DNA of 64,000 nt from Halichondria panicea (taxonomy: Eukaryota; Porifera; Demospongiae; Suberitida; Halichondriidae), in assembly GCF_963675165.1 (NCBI RefSeq), contig NC_087383.1, forward strand, positions 558,001-622,000, in the 5' to 3' direction. The position numbers and the translations under genes were made by a program. Of this stretch, positions 34,003-45,204 are shown piece by piece; position 1 is the first letter of the stretch, and every line of letters starts with the position of its first letter. The notes beneath the pieces were generated by a model that saw nothing but the letters and a program-made list of their open reading frames with translations, did not search any database and was not told the origin of the DNA.

Positions 34003-37000
34003 ATGCCCAGACGACACAAGCACAGATCAAGATCACCCAGTCCTGTCAGGAGATCATCAAAAAAGTACCTATTTTTATACTATAGAAGATACAAAAATAC
34101 TACTTCATTATTGTATAGGAAACACAAAAGTCGAAGTCGGTCTCGTTCCCAGTCACCACGGCGACATGATCGGAGACGTCATGATGAGAGCTCCGTGTCA
34201 CGCAGTCCAAGTCATGAGAGAGGTGGTCCCAGTATGGATGTCGACAAAGATGAGAGGAAGTAAGTACAAACACCCACTTATATAGCCCATGGTTTTTATC
34301 AGAAATGTAAAAAATGTGGCCCAAAAAGCTATTATTAATCTAAGCACACCATATTGTAGCACTATCAAAGAACTACTACTAAATGCATATTTAGTTTTGA
34401 AATTAGACGTTCCTTTCTCAAGTTATGTCCTCTCAAAGTTAGCTCCGAGAACATGCCCAGATTACACGTATTACTCTTTAATAGTGTGTCCATTGCAGGA
34501 GACAGAAGGCCATCATGAAGGCACTGGAGACACCCAAGGAGAAACGAGAACGGAGGTTGGCAAAGAAGGAAGAGAAGTTAAGACGTCAGCGACAGAAAGA
34601 GGGATGGGACAGTGAGTACTTAGTGAGTGGCCGATATGGTGTGTGTGGCTTGTTGATCACATGACTTGTTTCCAGGGATACACAAATGCAGACAATCCAT
34701 TTGGAGACAACCAGTTATTAGATAGATTTGTATGGGACAAGGTAATGTATAGTATAGTACTATGATATAATAATTATACAATGAAATGTTGGCTTGCAGA
34801 AGAGGCGGCAGGACGTGAGTGATTTCAAGTTGAGCAAGACGGAGGTGGAGCGGAGGGAAAAACAACGACAAGATGAAACCAGACGAGAGCTGGAGAAGGT
34901 CAAGAAAAGGAAAGCTGTGAGTAGTAACTGTTGCCATGTGTGTGGGCGGTGTTGTCATGTGTGTGTGTGTGTGTGTGTGTGCAGGAGAGAGAGAAGGAGA
35001 GGGAAGCCAGAGAAGATGAGTCAGTGAGTACCAGAGTTATAGCATACCTCACTATTACCCTCCACCCACTCCACCCACTCAGCAACTGCTCCAGCGAATG
35101 AAAGAGGCGGAGATGTTCAAAGAGTGGGAGGCACAAGAGGATCAGGTTAGTACCCCCTGTGGTGATCCATATACGTATCTGAATACCCCCTGTGGTGATC
35201 CATGTACGTATCTGTATACCCCCTGTGGTGATCCATGTACGTATCTGTATACCCCCTGTGGTGATCCATGTACGTATCTGTATACCCCCTGTGATGCTAT
35301 TTCTCCAAACTAACTAACATTTCACACTTCTACAGTTTCACTTGGACCAAGCCAGACTTCGCTCAAAGATTCGCATTGAAACTGGCAAAGGTAAGCTAGC
35401 TAGAGTAGCCTTCTGGTAACCACCACCACCACCCCCCCCCCCACACACACACACAGCCAAACCTATTGACCTCCTGGCCAAGTACATTAGCTCTACCACA
35501 GAGGAGGGAGAGGACATTGAAGTGCAGGAGCCCTACTACCTCCTCAAGGTAGCCATTACAGTCTGCAGCAACCAGAACCACTAGTTCATAGTAACATAAG
35601 CATCCCTAAGAAATACTGCCGTATCTCTTTCCATCATAGGGACTTAACATTGTCGACCTAGAGGACCTACTGGAGGATATAAAGGTGTACTCAGAAATAG
35701 AAGTTGGAGCAACCAATATCGACTATTGGAAAGACATGACCATTGTATGTGAAGATGAGATCACACAACTTAAGAAGGTGGAGGACTCTATGGGTGTGGC
35801 AGTGGGTGTGGATAGGGGCGGAGCTGGACGGAGGGCTGTCATTAACCCTTCTGTCATGACGGAGGTCAACTCTGTATTCAAGGGAAAGAGTGTAAGCTGA
35901 ATTCTGTAGCTACCATAACTTGAATTCCGTAGCTGCCATAACTTGAATTTCGTGGATCCAATATCAACTATTTTATGATTTTCTAAACGCTTAGAAAGAG
36001 ACCTTTGAAATGGTGTCATCAAAAATCATATTTAAGAGATAAAAGTATTTGCCAATTTGGCCGTGCCATGGATAATAGCCCATGGTCCAAGGCCGAAAAA
36101 CGACAAATTATGGCCCCGACGAAATTTTGTATTGAAACACATCATTTGAAAGGTCTCTTTCTAAGCTTTCAGAAAATCATAAAAGTGTTGAGATTGGATC
36201 AACGGTACTGAAGTTATGGCCTTAATTAGAATGTATAGTACATACTTTGCTAGTTGTACATGTACTGTAACTGTGTTTCCCCTGACGACTGGCAGCATGA
36301 CCAGCTGGTGTTGTTGGAGGATCAGATCAACAGGAAGATCCACGGCAGTGACCCTGGGACAGACGTGGGATATTGGGAGGCACTTCTCGCTCAGCTGAAG
36401 GCTCACATGGCCAGGGTGAGAGTGGGGAGAGGGACTAAAGATAACCCACCAAAAGCAGCTTATTTTGGCCTTTACAGTTTCTGTAGCTACTGTATCTGGT
36501 ATCTGATATCTGATATCTGTTTATTGATTGTTGGCTGGTGGTTGTTGAAAATGCTTTACTTTTTCACAGGCTAGACTGAAGGACAGACATCAAGTTTTGT
36601 TGAGGAGTAGACTACAACATCTGAAGCAACAAGTGAGGGGATATACCATCATGCCTAACAGTCTACTATACTCTTTTATTATTCACAGCAAGATGAGGGA
36701 GGGGAGGAGGCTGCTCCGTTATTCCCTAGTGCCGTCCCCGAGGCCACACCCACTGAAGATCCTGAACAAGACGAGACTGAGCCAGGAGAGAGCTCTCAAC
36801 AGACCAGTACCGCCATCGCTGCTGAGGAGTGAGGCTACTTAATTATACATAACTATTATTACAGCCAGTACGGATTGGTGGCTGAGCGTTTGTAGCTTTT
36901 TAGCGAGTTTCATCTCATGTACATGTAGAATTATTTATATAGTAATGTTTGCTAGCTGTGTCTGTAGCCTCGACCCCAGGCCGATCCGTCTCCAATTGAA

Positions 37001-38577
37001 CGCTAGGTCGCCTACTAGTTTTTCAACTTTGTTCTATTAAAAAAAAAATCGGCCTGGGACCGAGGCTAGCTGTGTCTGATGCCAGTCTACATACAGCACA
37101 TGTACATGCATTGAATGTACACTAGTATGCTATATGTACTTACTCCCCTTCTCTACAGTGGAGACAACTTGATAGATGAACAAGAGCTGTTGGAACTGTC
37201 CTACGCTGCCTATGAGGCTGGCAACTATAGCCCCACCCTCCTCAAGCCGTCAGACCTGGAGGATACTGTGAGAGTGGTAGTCACTACACTGTACTAGCTG
37301 TGTGTGTATGTATGGGCAGTGGCCGTTCTGTCATATTAGGCCCCCATACTTTACACTGTATAATTATAGTAAACTATGATATGCTAGATAGTGGTAAATT
37401 TGATTCCCAAATTGTATAATATGTAACCCGTACAGGCAGAGGTGGTGACGGCTGAGGACGACTACAGCCTACGCCATGGTGATCAACGTCAAGTGATGGA
37501 CGGGGGGACATCTGTGAACGAGTACAAGGAACTCAAGATGACACGCACAGTTGATTCACACGGCCAGGCAGAGGAGGAGTACGACTTCAACACTGAGGTG
37601 GTCCTGCAACTGAGGGATCCTATCTGGAAGGAGAAGTACCGCCCACGCAAGCCGAGGTTCTTCAACAGAGTGCATACGGTGAGAGTGGGCGTGATTTGGG
37701 GGTGGGGCAAGGGTGTGGTCTGCGGTTATGGTGGTGGCATTGTTAAATTACTGTAATATGGCACAGAAAGTGTTCAGACAACTGGAACAGTTTGTAGTTA
37801 TATTAATGTTGATATCATTTCATTTATTTCGGCCAATCTGAGCACTGTAAACTAAACTTTGTTCCTAATACTAGCATCGTTTATTTGTCTGGCTATTACT
37901 TGCAGGGCTTTGAGTGGAACAAGTACAACCAAACTCATTATGACACGGACAATCCCCCTCCAAAGATTGTACAGGGATATAAGTTCAATGTAAGTTAGTT
38001 CTCTTCTCCTTGTTTGTAGCCTCTGTGATATCTCCTCCCCCCTCTCCGTAAATACAGATATTCTATCCTGATCTCATAGACAAGAGAAAGACTCCGCAAT
38101 ATACTCTGGTAAGATCACAGTCACTGCCGCGCGTGTGTACATTATCACTATGGTAATCACAGATACCCATTCCTGGCGATCCGGACTTTGCCACACTTCG
38201 TTTTCAAGCTGGTCCCCCCTACGAGGTACGTACGCCACCCCCCCCCCCCTGTTCACTTTTAGTATTTAGTAACTACATAGGCTACTGTATACAACTAGTC
38301 TCGTGGGCCATACTTTGAAGACTGATACTGATCAAAATCAGTTCGCCCGCGAGACTATAATTATATACATACATGGTTTCTGAAGTATCCATGGTGTGCA
38401 TGTACTGCACCGTGTACCTTTTAATTTTAGTGAACTATTTATCCCATACAGGATATTGCCTTCAAGATAGTGCATCGAGAATGGGAGTGCTCCTGGAAGC
38501 ACGGGTTCCGGAGTCAGTTCAACAACAACATCCTGCAACTCTGGTTCCGGTTCAAGAGGAACAGATATAGAAGATAG
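34003..38577 (+). CDS. CACTIN: Cactin, splicing-associated protein
   Basis: A conserved nuclear protein that acts with the spliceosome and in NF-kappaB/Toll-related regulation in insects and vertebrates. The N-terminus is an Arg/Ser-rich domain (HKHRSRSPSPVRRSS, KSRSRSRSQSPRR). Next come a charged coiled coil (REKEREARED, RMKEAEMFKEWEAQED), the mid domain (KPIDLLAKYISS, EPYYLLKGLNIVDLEDLLED, YWKDMTIVCEDEI) and the C-terminal Cactin domain (DPIWKEKYRPRKPRFFNRVH, GFEWNKYNQTHYD, PPPKIVQGYKFNIFYPDLID), ending HREWECSWKHGFRSQF and LWFRFKRNRYRR. These last blocks are near-identical to vertebrate CACTIN. The start ATG follows TCAGTAAAA; stop TAG at 38575. Many small exons. The convergent GNAT gene stops only 114 bp further on. 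Confidence 0.95.
34355..34455 (-). repeat. Family A repeat, reverse orientation
   Basis: In a CACTIN intron: CACCATATTGTAGCACTATC, AAAGAACTACTACTAAATGC and GAAATTAGACGTTCC are the reverse complement of the family A core. Confidence 0.7.
35145..35293 (+). repeat. 33-bp minisatellite in CACTIN intron
   Basis: Four to five units of a 33-bp word (TACCCCCTGTGGTGATCCAT then GTACGTATCTG). Confidence 0.9.
35930..36222. repeat. Family B foldback element in CACTIN intron
   Basis: Starts GCCATAACTTGAATTTCGTG and ends CGGTACTGAAGTTATGGCC. Inner arms TTAGAAAGAGACCTTTGAAA and ATTTGAAAGGTCTCTTTCTA are complementary. The centre has a conserved CCATGG...TAATAGCCCATGGTCC motif. Total about 290 bp, so the RNA could form a long hairpin. 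Confidence 0.85.
36965..37068. repeat. Family D small inverted-repeat element with flanking direct repeat
   Basis: About 104 bp with arms TAGCCTCGACCCCAGGCCGA and TCGGCCTGGGACCGAGGCTA. The flanks both read CTAGCTGTGTCTG, a likely 10-13 bp target duplication. It lies in a CACTIN intron. Confidence 0.8.
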
Positions 38578-38691
38578 AACACATGGAACAAATTATATAC
38601 TCATGCAAATTTAATGTTGTGTAGCTGTGATATGGTTATAATTATAATTATAATAATAAAATAAAATATAATTAATTTTATTATCTGCATG

Positions 38692-39603
38692 CTATCCCAA
38701 TTCTGCTGATGCATAACTATACACTTTCTCTTTAGCAAAGTCCAGTGGTCCCTTTGTGTACATTCGACACATATCACTCAATAAAACAGCATCCACCTCT
38801 TGAGACAAGGTCATAGTGTCAGGATTGGTGTCTGATGCCAACAGCAGCATAGACACTGTCCTTCTCGGGTCATTCGAAATCATCTTTTTTAAAATAGCCT
38901 TTAGTAGAGCTCTAGCTACCTGACCATTGTCAGCATATAGAGGCGTGATCTTCCAACCTTCTTCGACTATGATGGTCTTCCGTGCTGCAACAAAGCCGGT
39001 TATCCCTCCATTTTGATTGGACGCTACAAGGGTGATGGTGTTAGGGCCATCGACCAGTCCTCTTAGGAAGAGATGATGAGGGGCACCAAACACGTCTGTA
39101 TCATAAACAGTGAGCTTGTTGAAGTCGACTTGGTTTGCTGGTTGAACAAAGACATTATACAGAGGAACAAAGCTCTCTAACTTGGTTGAAGCAGTTGCAA
39201 TATTTAGTTGTGCCTTACTACTCATAAAAGTGTCCACAAAACCCCACTTCCGATACAATGGAGTCATAGAAAGAACACCATCCAACGCAATGTTGTATGA
39301 GAATGGACAAGACTCCAAAGCTTTCGTCCACAATGCCAGGCCATAACCTTGACGACGATACTTCTCCAGTACAATGTAGAGCCCCATGAATGCGAAACTA
39401 TCACCATACTTGACGATGGAGATGAGACTTATCGGCTCTCCATCTAGTTCTCCTACAAAGAAACCAGTGGGGTCAGTATTGTAGTAAAGAGTGTGATCAT
39501 CAAGTGCTGGCATCCATCCCTCATGTGCAACAAACTGAGTGATTAACTTATTCAGCTGCTCGGCAGAGGAGACATTCTTTATAGTGTAATTACTCATAGC
39601 CAT
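38692..39603 (-). CDS. GNAT-family acetyltransferase, copy a (intronless)
   Basis: About 303 residues with no intron. The N-terminal GNAT fold has the acetyl-CoA loop region YRRQGYGLALW preceded by FAFMGLYIVLEKY, and an LYRKWGF element as in GCN5-type folds. A second C-terminal domain (MCRMYTKG near the end) suggests the YitH/HolE-like two-domain acetyltransferase group; substrate unknown. I chose the ATG at 39601-39603 (MAMSNYTIKNVSSAEQL) because it aligns with the paralogue and has an AAAATGG context; an open frame extends upstream to 39720. It is a tandem paralogue of the gene at 39848-40783, and both stand out from their many-exon neighbours. Confidence 0.88.
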   Translation of the reverse strand: MAMSNYTIKNVSSAEQLNKLITQFVAHEGWMPALDDHTLYYNTDPTGFFVGELDGEPISLISIVKYGDSFAFMGLYIVLEKYRRQGYGLALWTKALESCPFSYNIALDGVLSMTPLYRKWGFVDTFMSSKAQLNIATASTKLESFVPLYNVFVQPANQVDFNKLTVYDTDVFGAPHHLFLRGLVDGPNTITLVASNQNGGITGFVAARKTIIVEEGWKITPLYADNGQVARALLKAILKKMISNDPRRTVSMLLLASDTNPDTMTLSQEVDAVLLSDMCRMYTKGPLDFAKEKVYSYASAELG

Positions 39604-39847
39604 TTTCTCCTTGTTCTTTGGTAAAGTGGGAGGGGCTGGTGTAACAATAGCTGGGATTGTGATAATTTGGTAGATGATGACGGTAATGTTATCACAATCA
39701 TACACATTACATTGTGACAATGCTCAGAACTTCTTCTTACAATAATAGGAATGCCTAATGCACAATAATACAACTTCCTATGGAGTCCCACAGAGTAGCT
39801 AGAGATCTACTACACTCTAATAATTGTCAGCTGTGTTCTAATGTCTA

Positions 39848-40783
39848 TTATCCTAACTCTCCAGCACAGAAACTGAACACTTTCTCTTTGGGGAAATTCA
39901 GTTGCCCCTTAGTGAACATTCGACACATATCAAACAATGGTGTGGCATTCAGCTCATCAGCCAGAGCACTTGCTTCGTGAGTTGATTGGGAGAGCTCAAA
40001 CATTGCAATTTTTCTGTCAGGAGAAATTTTGATCATTTCTTTGAAGGCTGCCTTGAGGAGTGTTCTTGCTATTTGGCTATTATCAGCAAACAATGGTGCA
40101 AGCCTCCAGCCTTCTTCGACTATGATGGTCTTCCGTGCTGCAACAAAGCCGATTATCCCTCCATTCTGATTGGACGCTACAAGGGTGATGGTGTTAGGGC
40201 CATCGACCAGTCCTTTCAGGAAGAGATGATGAGGGGCACCAAACACGTCTGTATCATAAACAGTGAGCTTGTTGAAGTCGACTTGGTTTGCTGGTTGAAT
40301 AAAAACATCAGATGGAGGAACAAAGCTCTCTAACTTGGTAGCAGCAGTAGTAATGTCGATCTGTATACGACGATTCATAAAGGTCTCCATAAATCCCCAT
40401 TTCCGGTAGAGAGGAGTCTTTTCAACCACGCCATCGAGAGCCACATTGCAGGTAGGAGAGACAGACTCCATCGCATGTTTGAACAGAGCAAGGCCGTATC
40501 CATTCCCTCGATGCTCTTTGAGAACGATGTAGATGCCTAGGAAAGCGAAGGCATCTCCGTACTTTACCATCGAAATGCAGCTAATTGTTTTGCCATCTAG
40601 CTGTCCAATAAAGAATCCATCTGGGTCAGTGTTGTAGTACAGTTGGTGATCATCTAGAGCCGGCATCCATCCTTCCATGACTTCAAACTCAATGATGGTA
40701 GAGCGCATCTCATCTGCAGAAGAGACTTTCTTAATCACATAGTTGTGCAGATTGTATTTGTCCAGAGTTGGCAACTTATCCAT
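39848..40783 (-). CDS. GNAT-family acetyltransferase, copy b (intronless)
   Basis: 311 residues in one exon, start MDKLPTLDKYNLHNYVIKK. It has the same domains as copy a: FAFLGIYIVLKEH then RGNGYGLALF (the Q/RxxGxG/A acetyl-CoA loop), LYRKWGFMETF, and a C-terminal domain ending MCRMFTKGQLNFPKEK. Part of the coding sequence (about 40105-40310) is nearly identical to 38955-39160 in copy a, while flanking parts are clearly diverged. It is divergent from UTP15, with starts 193 bp apart. The substrate is not known. Confidence 0.88.
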   Translation of the reverse strand: MDKLPTLDKYNLHNYVIKKVSSADEMRSTIIEFEVMEGWMPALDDHQLYYNTDPDGFFIGQLDGKTISCISMVKYGDAFAFLGIYIVLKEHRGNGYGLALFKHAMESVSPTCNVALDGVVEKTPLYRKWGFMETFMNRRIQIDITTAATKLESFVPPSDVFIQPANQVDFNKLTVYDTDVFGAPHHLFLKGLVDGPNTITLVASNQNGGIIGFVAARKTIIVEEGWRLAPLFADNSQIARTLLKAAFKEMIKISPDRKIAMFELSQSTHEASALADELNATPLFDMCRMFTKGQLNFPKEKVFSFCAGELG

Positions 40784-40975
40784 ATTTTCTCTTCAAGAAA
40801 GATGACTGACACCATGTAATGATTGTACCACTTATTGGCCACGCCCCCGCCCCCAATTGGCCTGGCCCTAAAGACTACTCACATGCATATTTGTGGTATT
40901 CGATTGGATATGAATAATACTACAGTAACTCTACCGTGCAAAAGCCAAGCCACGTGGTCGACAAGTCAAGTAGCA
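40784..40975. promoter_or_regulatory. Short divergent promoter, GNAT copy b / UTP15
   Basis: 192 bp between two start codons on opposite strands, so one bidirectional promoter is likely. It includes a CCACGCCCCCGCCCCC stretch at about 40839, a possible GC-box site. Inference only. Confidence 0.5.
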
Positions 40976-41411
40976 ATGGCAGATCCACATTCATTCAAGA
41001 AGCTTTCACTGAAGAGGTTCCCTAAAGTAGACAAGAGGGAGAACAGAGAGGATAACTTCTGGAAGAGATTTCAAGTAATAAAACTAATTTTAGCAACTTT
41101 ATCCCATCTCCTTTGCAGTATCCATTGGTAGCCAAGGAGATCTCAGCCGTCTCTCATATTCATTTTTCACCTGTGGCTCCTCATGATTTTGCCATTACTA
41201 GCGGATCAAGAGTAAGTGATTTACCCCACACTGTATTATACCCTCAGGCACACCACACATGTGTAATAGGTACAAGTGTACAGTGGTCCCAGCAACCAGG
41301 TCAAGAAAACTATCTCACGCTTCAACGAGGCAGCTTTCTCCGCGTGCTTCAGGCAAGATGGGAAATTATTGGCAGCTGGCACTGAAGAGGGAGTTGTCAA
41401 GGTAATGCATG

Positions 41412-41456
<45 letters not shown>

Positions 41457-44103
41457 GTTATTTCAGTACATGCATTGTGCAGGTGTTTGAGATGAACAGT
41501 CGAGCGATACTGAGACATTTCAAAGGTCATAACAAGTAAAAACTTTTTTTCTGTTTGTATTATCATTTTTGATTGGTTTTATTTATATCTTGTGCACAGG
41601 CCCACAAAGAGTGTTTGCTTCTCAGTAGACGGCCATAAGTTGATCTCAGGATCAGATGATGCCACTGTACGTGTGTGGGACCTCACCACGGAGCAGTGCC
41701 TTGTCACCCTCAGGGGCCACGAAGTAAGTCACTGCTGCTTTTAGTTATTTTATCCCAATAACACAAGTATTCAATCCTCTCCCAGTTGCATTTTTATCTA
41801 ACAACTGCATACAGCGTTAAATGAAGCATCTTTGAACGGCCATAACTTTAGTTCCGTTGATCCAATAACGTTAATTTTATGATTTTCTGAAAGCTTAGAA
41901 AGAGAGCTTTCAAATGATGTGTTGAAATCCAAAATGTTGGTGGGGTCATAATTCATCATTTTTCGGCCTTGGACCATGGGCTATAATCCATAGTATTTGG
42001 CCAAAATTGGCAAATTCTGTCATATCCCAAATATGAACATTGATGGTACCATTTGAAAGAGCTCCTTCTAAACTTTCAGAAAATCATAAAATCGTTCCAA
42101 TTGGACCATCAGAACTCTAGTAGAGCTGACTCGAGTATAATAGAATGGTTACAGAGAGGCATTGATTATTAAGTGTCTATTCCATTGCTTTCAGGACTAT
42201 GTTCACAGTCTTGCCCCTCACCCTTCAACTACTGACCTCCTTCTCTCCTCCTCGTATGACCACACCCTCTTCCTGTGGGACCTCCGTACTCCGTCCACTC
42301 CAGTCCTAGAGTTGGACCATGGCGCACCAGTGGAGGGGGTACTGCTGTTTCCCTCGGGGGGCACGTGTGTGTCAGCAGGGGATAATTACATCAAAGTGTG
42401 GGACATTCTGAGTGGGGGGAGACTCCTAGCCTTGTTCTCCAATCATCAGAAGACCATCACGTCCATTTGCTTTGATGGTACGGGACAGAGATTGCTCTCC
42501 GGTGGATTAGACAAGTTAGTGGCGTGTACTTGTAATGGCTACACATGTATGCTGTACACTGCAGGCAGTTGAAGGTGTACAGTGTGGAAGACTATCGCGT
42601 GGTGCAGAGCATCAGTTACCCTGCCCCTATTCTCAGTATAGGCATGTCGGTGAGGTCCTAGTTCAGTGAATATGTCCCTTAATTTATAGCAAAAGTAGAT
42701 ACTTAATATTCTACTCTTGGTAATTATAGGCATAGCTACATGTAGCTTTTCACCAAAATAATTTTGTACAACAATGACGTTTTTCTGCAGCCTTCTGATA
42801 GTCACCTTGTGGTTGGCATGACGACTCGGCTTCTCTCTATCAAGCATGCTCGTCCCAAGTCACACCAGTCAGGTCAACCCACCCCCGCACTCAAGGGGGG
42901 CACCTATCGATATTTTGTCAGAGGGCGCAGCTACAAGCCTACTCCAGTGAGTAATACGATGAAGTTAATTGACAGCTATGTATATACACAATGTTCATGT
43001 ACAGGAAGAGTATGTGGTAGCTGCTCCTAAGAGGAAGAAACTACAGCCTTACGACAAGTTCCTCAAGAAGTTCCAGTACAAGAACGCTCTGGATGCTGTA
43101 CTGAAGGTAGTAGCTTACTAGTACATTAGCTATAATTACATAGAATCATTCAAGCCGTGAATGCATTTATATGTTAATAAATATTTTAGTACAAATTACA
43201 TAACATCAACATTCATACTCACAGTACTGCACTCTATATATAAAGGCATATTGTGTAACGTATGCATCATGAACAAGGCAAGACAGTGATGGTGTACAAT
43301 ATCCCCTACTCTCTCCCCCATGCTCTCTATAATTATTGTGTTACGTACTAAAGATTGCCCTCTATTGTCTCCATGCAGCATCGTGGACAAGGCAAGACAG
43401 TGATGGTGTACAGTCTGCTTCAAGAGCTAGTACGGAGAGACGGACTTACTATAGCTCTCTCTGGAAGGAATGAAGAAGAGTTGTACTCTATTCTCAAGTA
43501 TCTGTCCCGTCACATGACCAAGCCTCGCTTCATTCCTCTCCTACTAGACGTGGGGAACATGCTCATAGGTAACCCACCCAACCTCTACCAGTACTCTAGT
43601 GTATATTCTACATTTATGGCAGAATTTATGTGCATTTAACGTATTTAGAATGTGCTGCAGACCTATATGCATTCAATATCTCTCAGAAGTACCTTTCCGA
43701 TAGTGTGCTTAGGTGCAAGTTCTGCGATTAGTCGAAATCTACCAATTTTAAACAGAATTAAAAAAGGCTGCGTTTTTTCTAGAATTCAGTCGTTTTGGTA
43801 GCATAATTATTTGAGAGCCCGTAATTTGTGTTCAATTTTAACATTATTTTTTTGTTTAAATTCACTTTTCATTCCCTTACAGACATATACTGTGGCATGC
43901 TGTCTCATTCTAAGACTGTCCTCGCTCTGTTCCATGTCATAAAGGTCAAAGTTGATCGAGAGGTGGAATTTCAAAAACAAGCGTTTCAACTTTTGGGGAC
44001 ACTGGACACCATCCTCACTGCTACCATGGCAACCCATCGGCAACAAACTGCTGCAGCTAGTCTAGTACCACTAACTAACCCAACCATTGAAGTATCATGC
44101 TGA
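40976..44103 (+). CDS. UTP15: U3 snoRNA-associated protein 15 (SSU processome)
   Basis: A nucleolar WD-repeat protein of the t-UTP subcomplex, required for pre-rRNA transcription and processing. The N-terminus KRENREDNFWKRFQ corresponds to the family's YWKNY region. WD repeats include FSPVAPHDFAITSGSRVQVY, FRQDGKLLAAGTEEGVVKVF, FSVDGHKLISGSDDATVRVW, SSSYDHTLFLWD, PVEGVLLFPSGGTCVSAGDN and GTGQRLLSGGLDKQLKVY. After a basic linker (RYFVRGRSYKP) the UTP15 C-terminal domain follows: LQPYDKFLKKFQYKNALDAV, then RRDGLTIALSGRNEEELYSI. Start ATG after TAGCA; stop TGA at 44101-44103. An intron at 43110-43373 contains a copy of the next exon's beginning. Confidence 0.95.
41830..42115. repeat. Family B foldback element in UTP15 intron
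   Basis: Left end GGCCATAACTTTAGTTCCGT; inner arms GCTTAGAAAGAGAGCTTTCA and TTTGAAAGAGCTCCTTCTAA are complementary. The centre (CGGCCTTGGACCATGGGCTA) is inverted relative to the copy at 35930. Confidence 0.8.
43258..43300 (+). repeat. Partial exon duplicate inside UTP15 intron
   Basis: About 40 bp (ATGCATCATGAACAAGGCAA then GACAGTGATGGTGTACA) nearly match the downstream exon start at 43373-43415. The copy's splice-site position reads TGCATC instead of TGCAGC, so the AG acceptor is absent. Confidence 0.85.
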
Positions 44104-44526
44104 ATTTAACAATTAATAATCATTAATAATTATGGTGAACTCATAATTTTGAGCTCATGTGACTCCACTCTGATGTGTTGTGTGTGTGTACCTATCAAGC
44201 ATTATTAGAGCGGGTACATGTATATGATTTATATTTCAAGGGTATAAATGTTTGTGGTGTTCGCTGATTTAAGTATATATGTATGTATATACTGCGAACA
44301 TTTATACCGACAAATTCATTATCACATGCATGTATGCTATTCCGTGAAAATTAAATCCGTAAAAACCTTTCTTACAAAAGCGTTTATACCTGCTATAAGG
44401 TACTACAAAGCATTTAGCATTTGTCCAATAGTTGAAATTGTCATAAAAATGGTTTGGTAAATCAATTACTGTAATAACACATGAAGTATATACGACACAT
44501 AATAATTATAGGTACAAGGTTCATCA
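44104..44526. other. Convergent spacer UTP15 / VPS28 with a family C element
   Basis: The stretch about 44215-44405 is a diverged family C element: TTTCAAGGGTATAAATGTTT, GCGAACATTTATACC and an end reading CTATAAGGTA. The rest is AT-rich 3' sequence of both genes. Confidence 0.65.
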
Positions 44527-45204
44527 CTAATTAGCTCCTTGTGAAAGGAATCTATTAAAGTCATTATAAGCACTCTCTAAATCAAACAGCATCTGTCGTG
44601 CTTGGTCCTCAGAGAGCTCATCGCTGGCTTGCATGCTCGTGAGTTCATCCAGCCATTTCTTGACTTTGACACTACCCTCAAAGCTAGTGGGGAGGGAGCT
44701 CATTCGACACATAATCTCGTACAGTTCCTTCACGTCGGGATATAGCTCGTCCATCGCTCGTATCTCCAGTCGACAACGATCCATGATTGTGATGAATAGA
44801 GAGACAATCTCAGCAATCGATTTGGAGAGATTCCCGCGATCATCTCTGACTGAGATTGGACGTCCTTCTCTGATTCTCTCGATGGCTACTGGACAATGGA
44901 GGAGATATCGTTTGGAAAACGCTTCGACGGTAGGGAACTTTTCGTTGATGAGTTTAAAGGCGGCATTGAACTGGACCAGGAGTAGATTACACTGGGTGGT
45001 GTAGTCCTTGGGGGTTACAGCGTCTTTGATGTATGCTTTCTCAAGAGCTTGGATAGCTTGTATGAGAGAGAAGACATTTGCTCGGTTGTCGTACTCCTCC
45101 CGCTCTCTGGCACTCTCGTATAGCTTTATTTCCTCCAGTGTCTTGTCAGAGTCTTGGTAAGAGTGGCTACCGCCTCCAACGTCACTGAACATAGGAACAG
45201 ACAT
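44527..45204 (-). CDS. VPS28: ESCRT-I subunit VPS28
   Basis: 225 residues in a single exon, matching the usual VPS28 length. It is a core ESCRT-I subunit for endosomal cargo sorting that binds TSG101 through its N-terminal part and ESCRT-II through its C-terminal four-helix domain. Recognisable blocks are LYESAREREEYDNRAN, LEKAYIKDAVTPKDYTTQCN, VEAFSKRYLLHCPVAIERIR, SLFITIMDRCRLEIRAMDEL, PDVKELYEIM and ESAYNDFNRFL at the end. Start ATG at 45202-45204. It is divergent from the gene at 45395, with 190 bp between starts. Confidence 0.96.
   Translation of the reverse strand: MSVPMFSDVGGGSHSYQDSDKTLEEIKLYESAREREEYDNRANVFSLIQAIQALEKAYIKDAVTPKDYTTQCNLLLVQFNAAFKLINEKFPTVEAFSKRYLLHCPVAIERIREGRPISVRDDRGNLSKSIAEIVSLFITIMDRCRLEIRAMDELYPDVKELYEIMCRMSSLPTSFEGSVKVKKWLDELTSMQASDELSEDQARQMLFDLESAYNDFNRFLSQGAN

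Noticed and set aside
39986-40333. Plus-strand 115-codon open frame opposite GNAT copy b
   Set aside because: Antisense shadow of a well-supported gene.
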